From contig RFPW01000114.1 of assembly GCA_009925965.1 (NCBI GenBank), positions 1 to 6,999 of the forward strand: a stretch of DNA of 6,999 nucleotides, in the 5' to 3' direction. Origin of the DNA: Betaproteobacteria bacterium (lineage in GTDB: Bacteria > Pseudomonadota > Gammaproteobacteria > Burkholderiales > Burkholderiaceae_E). The translations under genes were made by a program, and so were the position numbers. The notes below the pieces were generated by a model. That model had not been told where the DNA came from and made no database searches. It saw only the letters and a list, made by a program, of their open reading frames with translations. Shown piece after piece: positions 1 to 5,719 of this stretch (the stretch's first letter is position 1; the number at the start of each line of letters is the position of its first letter).

Positions 1-371
1 TCGCGGAACATATACGGTGCACCTCCGACGGCGATCGGGCCGTACGAGCGTCCGGCGAACAACTGGCCGGTATAGATCAGATCAACGGTACCTAGGGTGA
101 GACCTTGGTTGATGTCCGTTTCCTTGCCAAGCTGTGATGCTGGGAATACATCGATGCTGTAACGATTGTTCGTTCGCTTTGCGATTTCGCTGGCCGCCCA
201 AATCGCGGACGTGTGATAAGGCTCACTAACCTCGTAGACGTGGGCGAACTTCAGTTTCGTTTCGGCTTGCGCAGCGCTGGTCAGGCCAAATGTAAGGCTG
301 CATGTCAGGCCCAAGGACAGGCCGCCGGCAATAACGGCAGCCGTGGCCTTGCGGAATAAATTTTGAATCAT
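1..371 (-). CDS. TRAP transporter periplasmic solute-binding protein, DctP family (N-terminal part, cut by left edge)
   Basis: This is the substrate-binding subunit of a tripartite ATP-independent periplasmic (TRAP) transporter; it captures an organic or sugar acid in the periplasm and delivers it to the DctQM permease. 123 codons are in the window. The start has a basic n-region (MIQNLFRKAT), a hydrophobic core at about residues 11-32 and a signal-peptidase site after TSAAQA (residue 36). The mature chain opens with ETKLKFAHVYEVSEPYH, followed by a DctP-type stretch with FPASQLGKETDINQG (76-90) and GTVDLIYTG (94-102), typical of the family's first lobe. ATG at 371 is chosen because AGGAG lies 8 nt upstream; an in-frame GTG directly before it (374) is less well placed. 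It is the last visible gene of the leftward set, 72 bp beyond the dehydratase and separated from its permease genes by that dehydratase. The family call is firm; the ligand is unknown. Confidence 0.93.
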   Translation of the reverse strand, partial: MIQNLFRKATAAVIAGGLSLGLTCSLTFGLTSAAQAETKLKFAHVYEVSEPYHTSAIWAASEIAKRTNNRYSIDVFPASQLGKETDINQGLTLGTVDLIYTGQLFAGRSYGPIAVGGAPYMFR

Positions 372-379
372 CACAGGGT

Positions 380-387
380 CTCCTCTC
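380..387 (-). promoter_or_regulatory. Strong Shine-Dalgarno site of dctP
   Basis: On the minus strand this reads GAGAGGAG and ends 8 nt before the ATG at 371. It supports that ATG over the GTG one codon upstream. It is clearly stronger than anything in front of dctQ or the dehydratase, which would suit a binding protein that is usually needed in excess over its membrane partners. Confidence 0.7.
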
Positions 388-412
388 AGGTCGGTTGGTA
401 TGGGTCAAATCG

Positions 413-428
413 AACGTTCATCAACGTT
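413..428. repeat. Small inverted repeat between dehydratase gene and dctP
   Basis: AACGTT-CATC-AACGTT can form a 6-bp stem with a 4-nt loop. It overlaps a direct repeat of GTTCATCA (416-423 and 429-436). It lies just after the dehydratase stop codon (444-446) and upstream of the dctP ribosome site. The stem is AT-rich at its ends and has no following T-run, so it does not look like a normal intrinsic terminator. It might be an mRNA-processing or stabilising element, or chance. Confidence 0.25.
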
Positions 429-443
429 GTTCATCACGGTCGT

Positions 444-2066
444 TCACATCGTCGCGCCGAGTATCCACGGCACGAATTCGTCGGATCCGAACCCGTGAGC
501 TTCGCTGCGGCTGGGTGAGCCAGAGGCCACTTCGATCATGCGTTCGAAGATCTGTTCGCCAGCTTCTTGAACCGAAAGCGAACCAGCCAAGATTTCACCG
601 CAATTGATATCCATGTCGTCACTCATGCGCGCGTAGAGCCGGCTATTTGTCGCGAGCTTGATACTTGGGGCGGGTTTGCAGCCATAGACCGAGCCCCGAC
701 CCGTGGTGAAACAGATGAGGTTGGCCCCACCCGCGACTTGTCCAGTGGCCGAGACGGGGTCGTATCCAGGGGTGTCCATGAAAACGAATCCTTGGGCTGT
801 GACGGGTTCTGCGTACTCGTAAACACCCATCAGTGCGGTAGTCCCGCCCTTGGCAACAGCACCCAGAGACTTTTCAAGAATGGTGGTCAATCCGCCCGCC
901 TTATTCCCAGGACTGGGATTGTTGTTCATTTCACCATTATTGCGTTCAGTGTATTTTTCCCACCAATGAATACGCTCGACGAGCTTCTCGCCAATCGCTC
1001 GGGAGGCGGCGCGTCGTGTCAGAAGGTGTTCGGCGCCATAGATTTCGGGCGTTTCCGACAGAATGGCCGTGCCTCCTTGTTGCACCAACAGATCGACGGC
1101 GGCGCCGAGCGCTGGGTTGGCGGTGATGCCGGAGTAACCGTCGCTACCACCGCACTGCAGGCCAACGACCAGGTTGGACACGGGTACAGGCTCTCGTCTC
1201 GCCTGATTGGCAATCGGCAGCATTTCGCGCACGGCGGCCACGGCTGCTGCAACCGTCGCTGCAGTGCCACCCGTCTCCTGGATCGTCATCGCGCGCAGCA
1301 TCATGCCGGGCGTTAGTCCTTCTGCGAAGAATAATGCGTCCATCTGATTCGACTCGCAGCCAAGTCCGATAACCACCACTCCAGCAAAGTTCGGGTGCCG
1401 GGCGTATCCCGCAATCGTCCGGCGCAAGAGATCGATCCCTTCGCCAGTTGAATCCATGCCGCAACCGGAGTGATGACCGAGCGGCACAATACCGTCGACG
1501 TGCGGAAATTCTTTCAGGGCCTCGGGCCCAAAGGCGGCGGCTACGTGCTTGGACACCGTCGACGAGCAGTTGACGGTTGCGATCACGCCAATGAAATTTC
1601 GGGTCGCGATTCGACCGTCGGCACGTCGGATGCCGAGGAATGTTTTGGTCACTTTGGCTGCTTGGGTCGGTTCAAAACCGGAACCGAAAGCGTAGTCCCG
1701 GTCAAAATCGCGCACCTCCAGATTGTGGGTGTGCACATGCTGGCCGCAGGCGATTGACGTGGTCGCAAACCCAATGATCTGTGCATAACGACGTACGGAT
1801 TCGCCCGCGGCGATGTCGCGGCTCGCCACCTTGTGCCCAGCCGGAATGATTTCCTGGCATCGCAATCCCGATTCGTCACTGGCCGCGCAGTCGAGCAAGG
1901 TTTGCGCCGCCAGTTCACGGCAGGCAATCACCACGTCATCGATCGGATTCAGACGCAAAAAGGCAGGTCCGAGAGCCGGTGCTGAAAAGGCCTGGGGGAC
2001 GGAGCGGGGTGGGGCGATAGTCGCTGAAACAGTCGTTGTCATCGTCGTTGCCGTCGTTGTGGTCAT
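444..2066 (-). CDS. UxaA/GarD-family sugar-acid dehydratase (altronate/galactarate dehydratase-like)
   Basis: The family is metal-dependent (usually iron) and removes water from aldonic or aldaric acids such as D-altronate or D-galactarate, giving 2-keto-3-deoxy acids in the cytoplasm. The product is 540 residues. An SAF domain at about 36-118 (FLRLNPIDDVVIACREL to GQHVHTHNLE) includes IPAGHKVASRDIAAGE. The catalytic region follows, with TVNCSSTVSK (165-173), GHHSGCGM (197-204), GLGCESNQ (234-241), GLQCGGSDGYSGITANPALG (302-321), NPSPGNKAGG (383-392), MDTPGYDPVSATGQVAGGA (430-448) and MSDDMDINCGEI (481-492). Cys167, Cys202, Cys237 and Cys305 sit in these motifs. The start is uncertain: ATG 2066 or ATG 2042, eight codons apart and neither with a good Shine-Dalgarno. 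Its frame stays open far upstream over dctM (to about 2738), but that part is a shadow. It lies 20 bp after dctM, so translation is probably coupled. About 35 extra Thr/Ala/Pro-rich residues precede the SAF domain. Exact substrate unknown. Confidence 0.93.
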   Translation of the reverse strand: MTTTTATTMTTTVSATIAPPRSVPQAFSAPALGPAFLRLNPIDDVVIACRELAAQTLLDCAASDESGLRCQEIIPAGHKVASRDIAAGESVRRYAQIIGFATTSIACGQHVHTHNLEVRDFDRDYAFGSGFEPTQAAKVTKTFLGIRRADGRIATRNFIGVIATVNCSSTVSKHVAAAFGPEALKEFPHVDGIVPLGHHSGCGMDSTGEGIDLLRRTIAGYARHPNFAGVVVIGLGCESNQMDALFFAEGLTPGMMLRAMTIQETGGTAATVAAAVAAVREMLPIANQARREPVPVSNLVVGLQCGGSDGYSGITANPALGAAVDLLVQQGGTAILSETPEIYGAEHLLTRRAASRAIGEKLVERIHWWEKYTERNNGEMNNNPSPGNKAGGLTTILEKSLGAVAKGGTTALMGVYEYAEPVTAQGFVFMDTPGYDPVSATGQVAGGANLICFTTGRGSVYGCKPAPSIKLATNSRLYARMSDDMDINCGEILAGSLSVQEAGEQIFERMIEVASGSPSRSEAHGFGSDEFVPWILGATM

Positions 2067-2071
2067 CGTTG
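2032..2071. repeat. Short degenerate tandem repeat at the dehydratase start
   Basis: On the plus strand, GTCGTTG occurs at 2032-2038, 2044-2050 and 2053-2059, with a related ATCGTTG at 2065-2071. On the coding (minus) strand these give ACG/ACA/ACC codons and produce the threonine run MTTTTATTMTTTV at the start of the protein. The repeat covers both candidate start codons (2066 and 2042), so slippage here could change the N-terminus or start choice. Confidence 0.5.
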
Positions 2072-2086
2072 CCAAAATAGGTAGGC

Positions 2087-3490
2087 CTAGAGAAACTGGC
2101 GCGGAAGCCAGAGACTGATTTGTGGGAAATAAGTGACCAGCGCGAGGCTGAGCAACAGGGGCACCAGCCACGGCAGGATGGCCATCGTGGTGCGTTCGAT
2201 GGAGAGCTTGGCCACCCGGGCTAGAACAAACAGAACGAGACCCATGGGTGGATGCAGTAATCCGATCATGAGGTTGAGAACCATCACGAGTCCAAAGTGA
2301 ACCGGGTCGATTCCCAGGGTCTTTACAATCGGTAGCAGAATCGGGACGAGGATCGTTATCGCTGCAGTGGGTTCGAGAAAGCAACCCACAAAGAGCATGA
2401 GCAAATTGGCCAAGAGCAAAAAGGTCATCGGGTCGTTGGTGAATGCAAGAACCCATGTCGCGATGGCCTCCGTTGTCTTGGTGGCTGTCAGCATCCAGCC
2501 GAAGATCGATGCGGCCGCCACAATGAGTAGGACGGTCGAACTGGTCTCGATGGTTTCCATCGTGATCCGGATGATCTGACGCATGGATAAGGTTCGGTAC
2601 CAGAAGACGCCAAGGGCAAGCGCCCAGACACAGGCGGCGATCGCGCCTTCCGTGGCCGTGAAGACGCCCGTGGTCATCCCGCCAATCAGAAGCACCGGGG
2701 TCAACATCGGGAGCACGGCATCGAAGCGGAAGTACCAATCCGCGAGAAACAGGAGTGCCAGAGCGACTGCGAAAGTCAGCTGCAGATTGAGGTCGAGTTG
2801 GGCGAGTTGCCAGAGGGCGAGCGGAAAGCCGATCACGATGGCGAGCTCCAACAGCGCACGCGCCATGCGTCTCGCATCGAACTTAACGTCACCGCCCCAA
2901 CCCTTACGATAAGCAAACCAGGCTACGGTGGCCATCATCAGCAGCGACATCACGATGCCCGGCAAGATCCCGGCGAGAAACAGGGCGCCAATCGACACAT
3001 TGGCAAACATCGCGTAGATCACGAAGGGGAGCGAGGGCGGGATGATGGGCCCCAGAGTGGCCGATGCAGCGGTAACGCCGACGGCGAATTCAGCCGAGTA
3101 CCCGTGATCGCGCATGGCTTTGATTTCGATCGTGCCGAGACCTGCAGCATCCGCGATTGCAGTACCGGACATTCCGGAAAAAATAACGGAACCAACGATG
3201 TTTACCTGAGCAAGGCCACCGCGCATCCAGCCAACCAGGCTGAGTGCAAAGTTATAGATCCGGTTGGTGATGCCGCCCACATTCATGAGGTTGCCAGCCA
3301 GAATGAAGAACGGGACAGCGAGTAGCGGGAAGGAATCGAGTCCGCCTACCATTCGATGGATGACGACGAAGTCGGGGATGTTCCCGCTCAACATGGCGTA
3401 TAGCAGTGAAGCACCTGCCATCGCGATGGCCACCGGGATACCGGCGCCCATCATCAGCAGAAAAACGATCTTGAAGAGTCCGCTCGACAT
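2087..3490 (-). CDS. TRAP transporter large permease subunit, DctM family
   Basis: This is the main membrane channel of the TRAP transporter, driving ion-coupled uptake of the acid handed over by DctP. The 467-residue protein is almost entirely hydrophobic. Family signatures include VPFFILAGNLMNVGGIT (59-75), GSVIFSGMSGTAIADAAGLG (100-119), ATLGPIIPPSLPFVIYAMFA (144-163), LFLAGILPG (170-178) and FLEPTAAITILVPILLPI (371-388). The start is ATG 3490, one base after the dctQ stop (TGA-G-ATG), with GGAG 9 nt upstream; an earlier in-frame ATG at 3580 would overlap dctQ and add a non-membrane leader, so it is rejected. DctM proteins are usually about 425-430 residues; the surplus appears to lie around 215-262, where an added pair of hydrophobic segments (FPLALWQLAQLDLNLQ, then LTFAVALALLFLADWYF) precedes the conserved GVFTATEGA. 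Family call is secure; substrate not known. Confidence 0.95.
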   Translation of the reverse strand: MSSGLFKIVFLLMMGAGIPVAIAMAGASLLYAMLSGNIPDFVVIHRMVGGLDSFPLLAVPFFILAGNLMNVGGITNRIYNFALSLVGWMRGGLAQVNIVGSVIFSGMSGTAIADAAGLGTIEIKAMRDHGYSAEFAVGVTAASATLGPIIPPSLPFVIYAMFANVSIGALFLAGILPGIVMSLLMMATVAWFAYRKGWGGDVKFDARRMARALLELAIVIGFPLALWQLAQLDLNLQLTFAVALALLFLADWYFRFDAVLPMLTPVLLIGGMTTGVFTATEGAIAACVWALALGVFWYRTLSMRQIIRITMETIETSSTVLLIVAAASIFGWMLTATKTTEAIATWVLAFTNDPMTFLLLANLLMLFVGCFLEPTAAITILVPILLPIVKTLGIDPVHFGLVMVLNLMIGLLHPPMGLVLFVLARVAKLSIERTTMAILPWLVPLLLSLALVTYFPQISLWLPRQFL

Positions 3491-3491
3491 C

Positions 3492-4073
3492 TCAGTGCGC
3501 TCCGTCTGTGTCAGCCAGTTCGGGCCTTTCCAGGACGCTGGCACCGCGCTTCCAGTCGCGCAACGCACCCTGCAGGGCACGAATGGTCATCAGGGCAAAG
3601 CCGATCATGACGAACGCGTAAACCAGACCCATGGGTAGGTCGACCACCGACATCCGGGAACTGCCAATTCGGTCGATCAGTTTTCCAGTTAGAACAGTGC
3701 AATAACCGAGAAACAAGATTCGGACGATGTCGACGACGACTGCCAAAGCTCGCCCGACGCCTTTAGGCAGCCAGTGAAACAGAAAGTCGACGTGAACATG
3801 GTTGTTCTTCCGCACGCCAATCGCGGCGCCGACGAACACGGAGGCGATGAGCAAGTAGCGGGCGATCTCTTCGGTCCAACCCGCCGAATCGTTGAGTGCG
3901 TAACGGGTGAAAAACTGTAGAAAAACAATGCCTGCCAAGCTCCAGAACAGCAGAAGTGCAAGCCACTCTTCAATCCGGTAACGCCCCAGATCGATCGTCT
4001 CCTCTGCGACCGCAAAGGACGCGATCATCGTCTCTGCGTCAGCGGGCGCGCGGGGGTGGTCCGAATCGTTCAT
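3492..4073 (-). CDS. TRAP transporter small permease subunit, DctQ family
   Basis: This is the small membrane partner of DctM, thought to help hold the permease and dock the binding protein. It has 193 residues and four predicted membrane segments at about 37-57, 72-88, 108-130 and 145-167. Family marks are FFTRYALNDSAGWTEEIARY (54-73), which carries the conserved W-x-EE-x-AR pattern, and GVRKNNHVHVDF (86-97). ATG 4073 overlaps the regulator's stop by four bases (ATGA), indicating translational coupling, since the upstream sequence shows little Shine-Dalgarno character. An alternative ATG at 4028 (Met16) would drop a polar leader rich in Asp, Ala and Glu and cannot be ruled out. The leader makes the protein a little longer than many DctQ homologues. 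Confidence 0.92.
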   Translation of the reverse strand: MNDSDHPRAPADAETMIASFAVAEETIDLGRYRIEEWLALLLFWSLAGIVFLQFFTRYALNDSAGWTEEIARYLLIASVFVGAAIGVRKNNHVHVDFLFHWLPKGVGRALAVVVDIVRILFLGYCTVLTGKLIDRIGSSRMSVVDLPMGLVYAFVMIGFALMTIRALQGALRDWKRGASVLERPELADTDGAH

Positions 4074-4789
4074 TGGTCTGTATTTGTTGATGGGTCGCGC
4101 CCCTGCCAGTTGCGCCCAAATCGCCGGGCGGCCTGATCGATGTGTCGACGCATGGCCTTTCGGGCTGCAACGGGGTCGTGGGCGGTGATGGCGTCCAAAA
4201 CAGCATGGTGTTCGCGGATCGCGTCAAGCCAGATGACAGGCGATCCAAAATGGTGTTCTAGTCGGGCGAAAAGTGGGCGGGAACGCTCGGCCCACATCGT
4301 TTCAACCAATAGTAAGAGGGCGCTGTTGTTGCTCGCCTGCGCAATTGCGACATGAAACTCTTGATCATGAGGCAGTGGTGACTGTGTGGCAGCCGTCATT
4401 GCATCCAGACTCATTCGAATCGCTGCAATCTGTTCGGGGGTTGCGGAACGAGCAGCGAGCGCCGCGCATTCGGCTTCGACCAGGCGGCGTGCGACGATCA
4501 GTTCAAATGGGCCGGTTTCTTCATCGAGGGCGGTTTGGGGGCTGATTGAACGATGGCGTGCGTCAATCACATAGACGCCCGAGCCCATTCGGACTTCTAC
4601 ATAGCCTTCGACTTCAAGGGCAATCAATGCTTCGCGAACCGAGGGGCGGCTAACGCTCAGCTGGCTGGCCAGATTGCGCTCCGGCGGAAGTCGGGTTCCG
4701 TGTTGATAGTCTCCCCGGTCGATCAGACTCGCAATCTGATCGGCGATCTGCCGATATAGGCGGCGGCTTTCGATGGGTTGAATTGGCAA
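4070..4789 (-). CDS. GntR-family transcriptional regulator, FadR/FCD subfamily (TTG start)
   Basis: This cytoplasmic DNA-binding protein probably represses the divergent operons until a pathway acid binds. The 239 residues hold a winged helix-turn-helix at about 9-75 (LPPERNLASQLSVSRPSVRE, then GYVEVRMGSGVYV) and an all-helical FCD ligand domain at about 93-225. Likely metal or ligand contacts of the FCD fold are Asp142 and His146 (HDQEFHVAIAQASNN), His194 (REHHAVLDAI) and His216 (MRRHID). The start must be TTG at 4789: an in-frame TAG lies a little upstream, there is no early ATG, and the helix-turn-helix then begins about ten residues in, as in relatives. The Shine-Dalgarno is weak. The stop overlaps the dctQ start, so the regulator is the first gene of the transporter operon and probably autoregulated. 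FadR, UxuR/ExuR and LldR are related families; the inducer is unknown. Confidence 0.93.
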   Translation of the reverse strand: MPIQPIESRRLYRQIADQIASLIDRGDYQHGTRLPPERNLASQLSVSRPSVREALIALEVEGYVEVRMGSGVYVIDARHRSISPQTALDEETGPFELIVARRLVEAECAALAARSATPEQIAAIRMSLDAMTAATQSPLPHDQEFHVAIAQASNNSALLLLVETMWAERSRPLFARLEHHFGSPVIWLDAIREHHAVLDAITAHDPVAARKAMRRHIDQAARRFGRNWQGRDPSTNTDQ

Positions 4790-4914
4790 GACGTACTCGG
4801 GTTTCCGTGGGGTCTAGAGGTCAGGTGGTCTGACCAATTCAGGATAAGATTTCACAGGGCTCCGGGGCTGTCAAACCTGGGAAAACACCGAAAACATCCT
4901 GATGGGAGACGAGC
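4790..4914. promoter_or_regulatory. Divergent regulatory region between regulator operon and SDR operon
   Basis: These 125 bp must hold the promoters of both units. The FCD-type operator (4826-4836) is the clearest element. A second, overlapping inverted repeat, GGTCAG-N5-CTGACC, spans 4819-4835, and GGTCT recurs directly at 4811-4815 and 4827-4831. On the plus strand, TTCACA at 4851-4856 resembles a -35 box, but no convincing -10 follows at 15-18 bp, so I do not place exact promoters. The SDR Shine-Dalgarno (GGAG, 4905-4908) ends six bases before its ATG. Confidence 0.6.
4826..4836. promoter_or_regulatory. Putative FCD-regulator operator, TGGTC-T-GACCA
   Basis: This is a perfect 11-bp inverted repeat with a single central base. 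It fits the TNGTNNNACNA core described for FadR/FCD-type GntR regulators, including the TGGT/ACCA halves of FadR and UxuR-like sites. It lies 36 bp upstream of the regulator start and 78 bp upstream of the SDR start, so one bound dimer could affect both directions. The partner is inferred to be the adjacent regulator. Confidence 0.65.
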
Positions 4915-5676
4915 ATGACGATTGAGGGCTCACAGAACCGCCAGCGCCTGTACGGCAAGACGGCGCTCGTGACGGCAGCGGGTCAGGGGATGGGGCGAGC
5001 AGGGGCAATCGTCTTCGCCCGTGAGGGGGCTCGTGTGATTGCGACCGATCGGGATGAAGGGCTTCTGGCGTCTTTGCAGGGCGTCCATGGGATTCAGACG
5101 ATGCCGCTCGATGTGCTAGATCCGGCTGCAGTGCGCTCAACCGTTGATCAGATTGGTGCGGTGAATATTTTGTTCAACTGCGCTGGCTGGGTCCATCAGG
5201 GGACCATCCTCGATTGTTCGGAGGACGACTGGGACCGCAGTTTTGATTTGAATGTACGCTCGATGTTTATCACGACCAAGGCAATGCTGCCCCATATGAT
5301 CGCGTCCGGTGGGGGCGTGATCCTGAATATGGCGTCAGTGTTGGGACAGCTCAAGGCGGCTCCGAACCGTCTGGCATATGCGGCCAGTAAGGCGGCGGTG
5401 GCGGGATTCACCCGTGCGCTTGCGGTTGATCATGTCCGACAGAACATTCGGGTTAATTGTATTTGTCCCGGTACGGTCGATACCCCGTCTTTAGGCGAAC
5501 GCATCCAGGCTCATGCGGATCCTCATCAGGCCCGCCTGGATTTCATTGCGCGACAGCCGATGGGCCGTTTGGCCACCGCCGAAGAGATTGCTGAGACATT
5601 TGTGTATCTCGTTAGCGACGAGTCATCTTTTATGACTGGGCAGGCGATTTTTGCAGACGGCGGGATGTCGCTTTGA
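4915..5676 (+). CDS. Short-chain dehydrogenase/reductase, probable 2-keto-3-deoxy-sugar-acid 4-dehydrogenase
   Basis: A cytoplasmic NAD(P)-dependent oxidoreductase of the classical SDR family. It has 253 residues with the full motif set: a TAAGQGMG dinucleotide loop (20-27), NCAG (88-91), Asn113, Ser141, and the Tyr155-x3-Lys159 active site (YAASK), then CPGTVDTPS (184-192) and the C-terminal DGGMSL. Asp45 after the second strand (IATDRD) suggests NAD rather than NADP. The segments ILFNCAGWVHQGTILD, SFDLNVRSMF and ARQPMGRLATAEEIA resemble 2-keto-3-deoxy-L-fuconate dehydrogenase and the DHRS6-like SDRs. ATG 4915 has a good GGAG six bases upstream. Paired with an FAH hydrolase 43 bp downstream, the best reading is oxidation of the C4 hydroxyl of a 2-keto-3-deoxy acid to a 2,4-diketo acid. 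SDR substrate calls are unreliable alone; here the context carries the weight. Confidence 0.92.
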   Translation: MTIEGSQNRQRLYGKTALVTAAGQGMGRAGAIVFAREGARVIATDRDEGLLASLQGVHGIQTMPLDVLDPAAVRSTVDQIGAVNILFNCAGWVHQGTILDCSEDDWDRSFDLNVRSMFITTKAMLPHMIASGGGVILNMASVLGQLKAAPNRLAYAASKAAVAGFTRALAVDHVRQNIRVNCICPGTVDTPSLGERIQAHADPHQARLDFIARQPMGRLATAEEIAETFVYLVSDESSFMTGQAIFADGGMSL

Positions 5677-5699
5677 CCGCCTTGAGCGCGATTTGAAAT

Positions 5700-5710
5700 T
5701 GATTTAATCA
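5700..5710. repeat. AT-rich palindrome next to the FAH ribosome site
   Basis: TGATT-T-AATCA is a perfect 11-bp inverted repeat in the 43-bp gap between the SDR and FAH genes. Its last base is the first base of the AGGAG ribosome site (5710-5714), which ends 5 nt before the ATG at 5720. The surrounding gap is more AT-rich than the genes. It could be a protein site or an RNA element controlling FAH translation, but at this length in AT-rich DNA it may be chance. Confidence 0.25.
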
Positions 5711-5719
5711 GGAGTCGTT

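Noticed and set aside
395..408. UxuR-like half-site (TTGGTAT) upstream of dctP
   Set aside because: The second half (GGGTCAA) does not match ACCAA, so there is no credible operator dyad.
567..1316. Plus-strand open frame of 249 codons opposite the dehydratase gene
   Set aside because: It is antisense to a well-supported gene with full family motifs and has no recognisable protein features of its own.
2067..2738. In-frame upstream extension of the dehydratase reading frame to an ATG near 2738
   Set aside because: It overlaps dctM in another frame, its residues are not UxaA-like (His/Arg/Asp-rich shadow composition), and the conserved SAF domain begins only after 2066.
3491..3580. Earlier ATG for DctM at 3580
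   Set aside because: It would overlap dctQ by 89 bp and add a non-membrane leader; ATG 3490 has a ribosome site and sits one base after the dctQ stop.
4845..4856. Promoter boxes TAAGAT (4845) and TTCACA (4851) upstream of the SDR gene
   Set aside because: Neither has a partner hexamer at 15-18 bp spacing, so no defined promoter can be supported.
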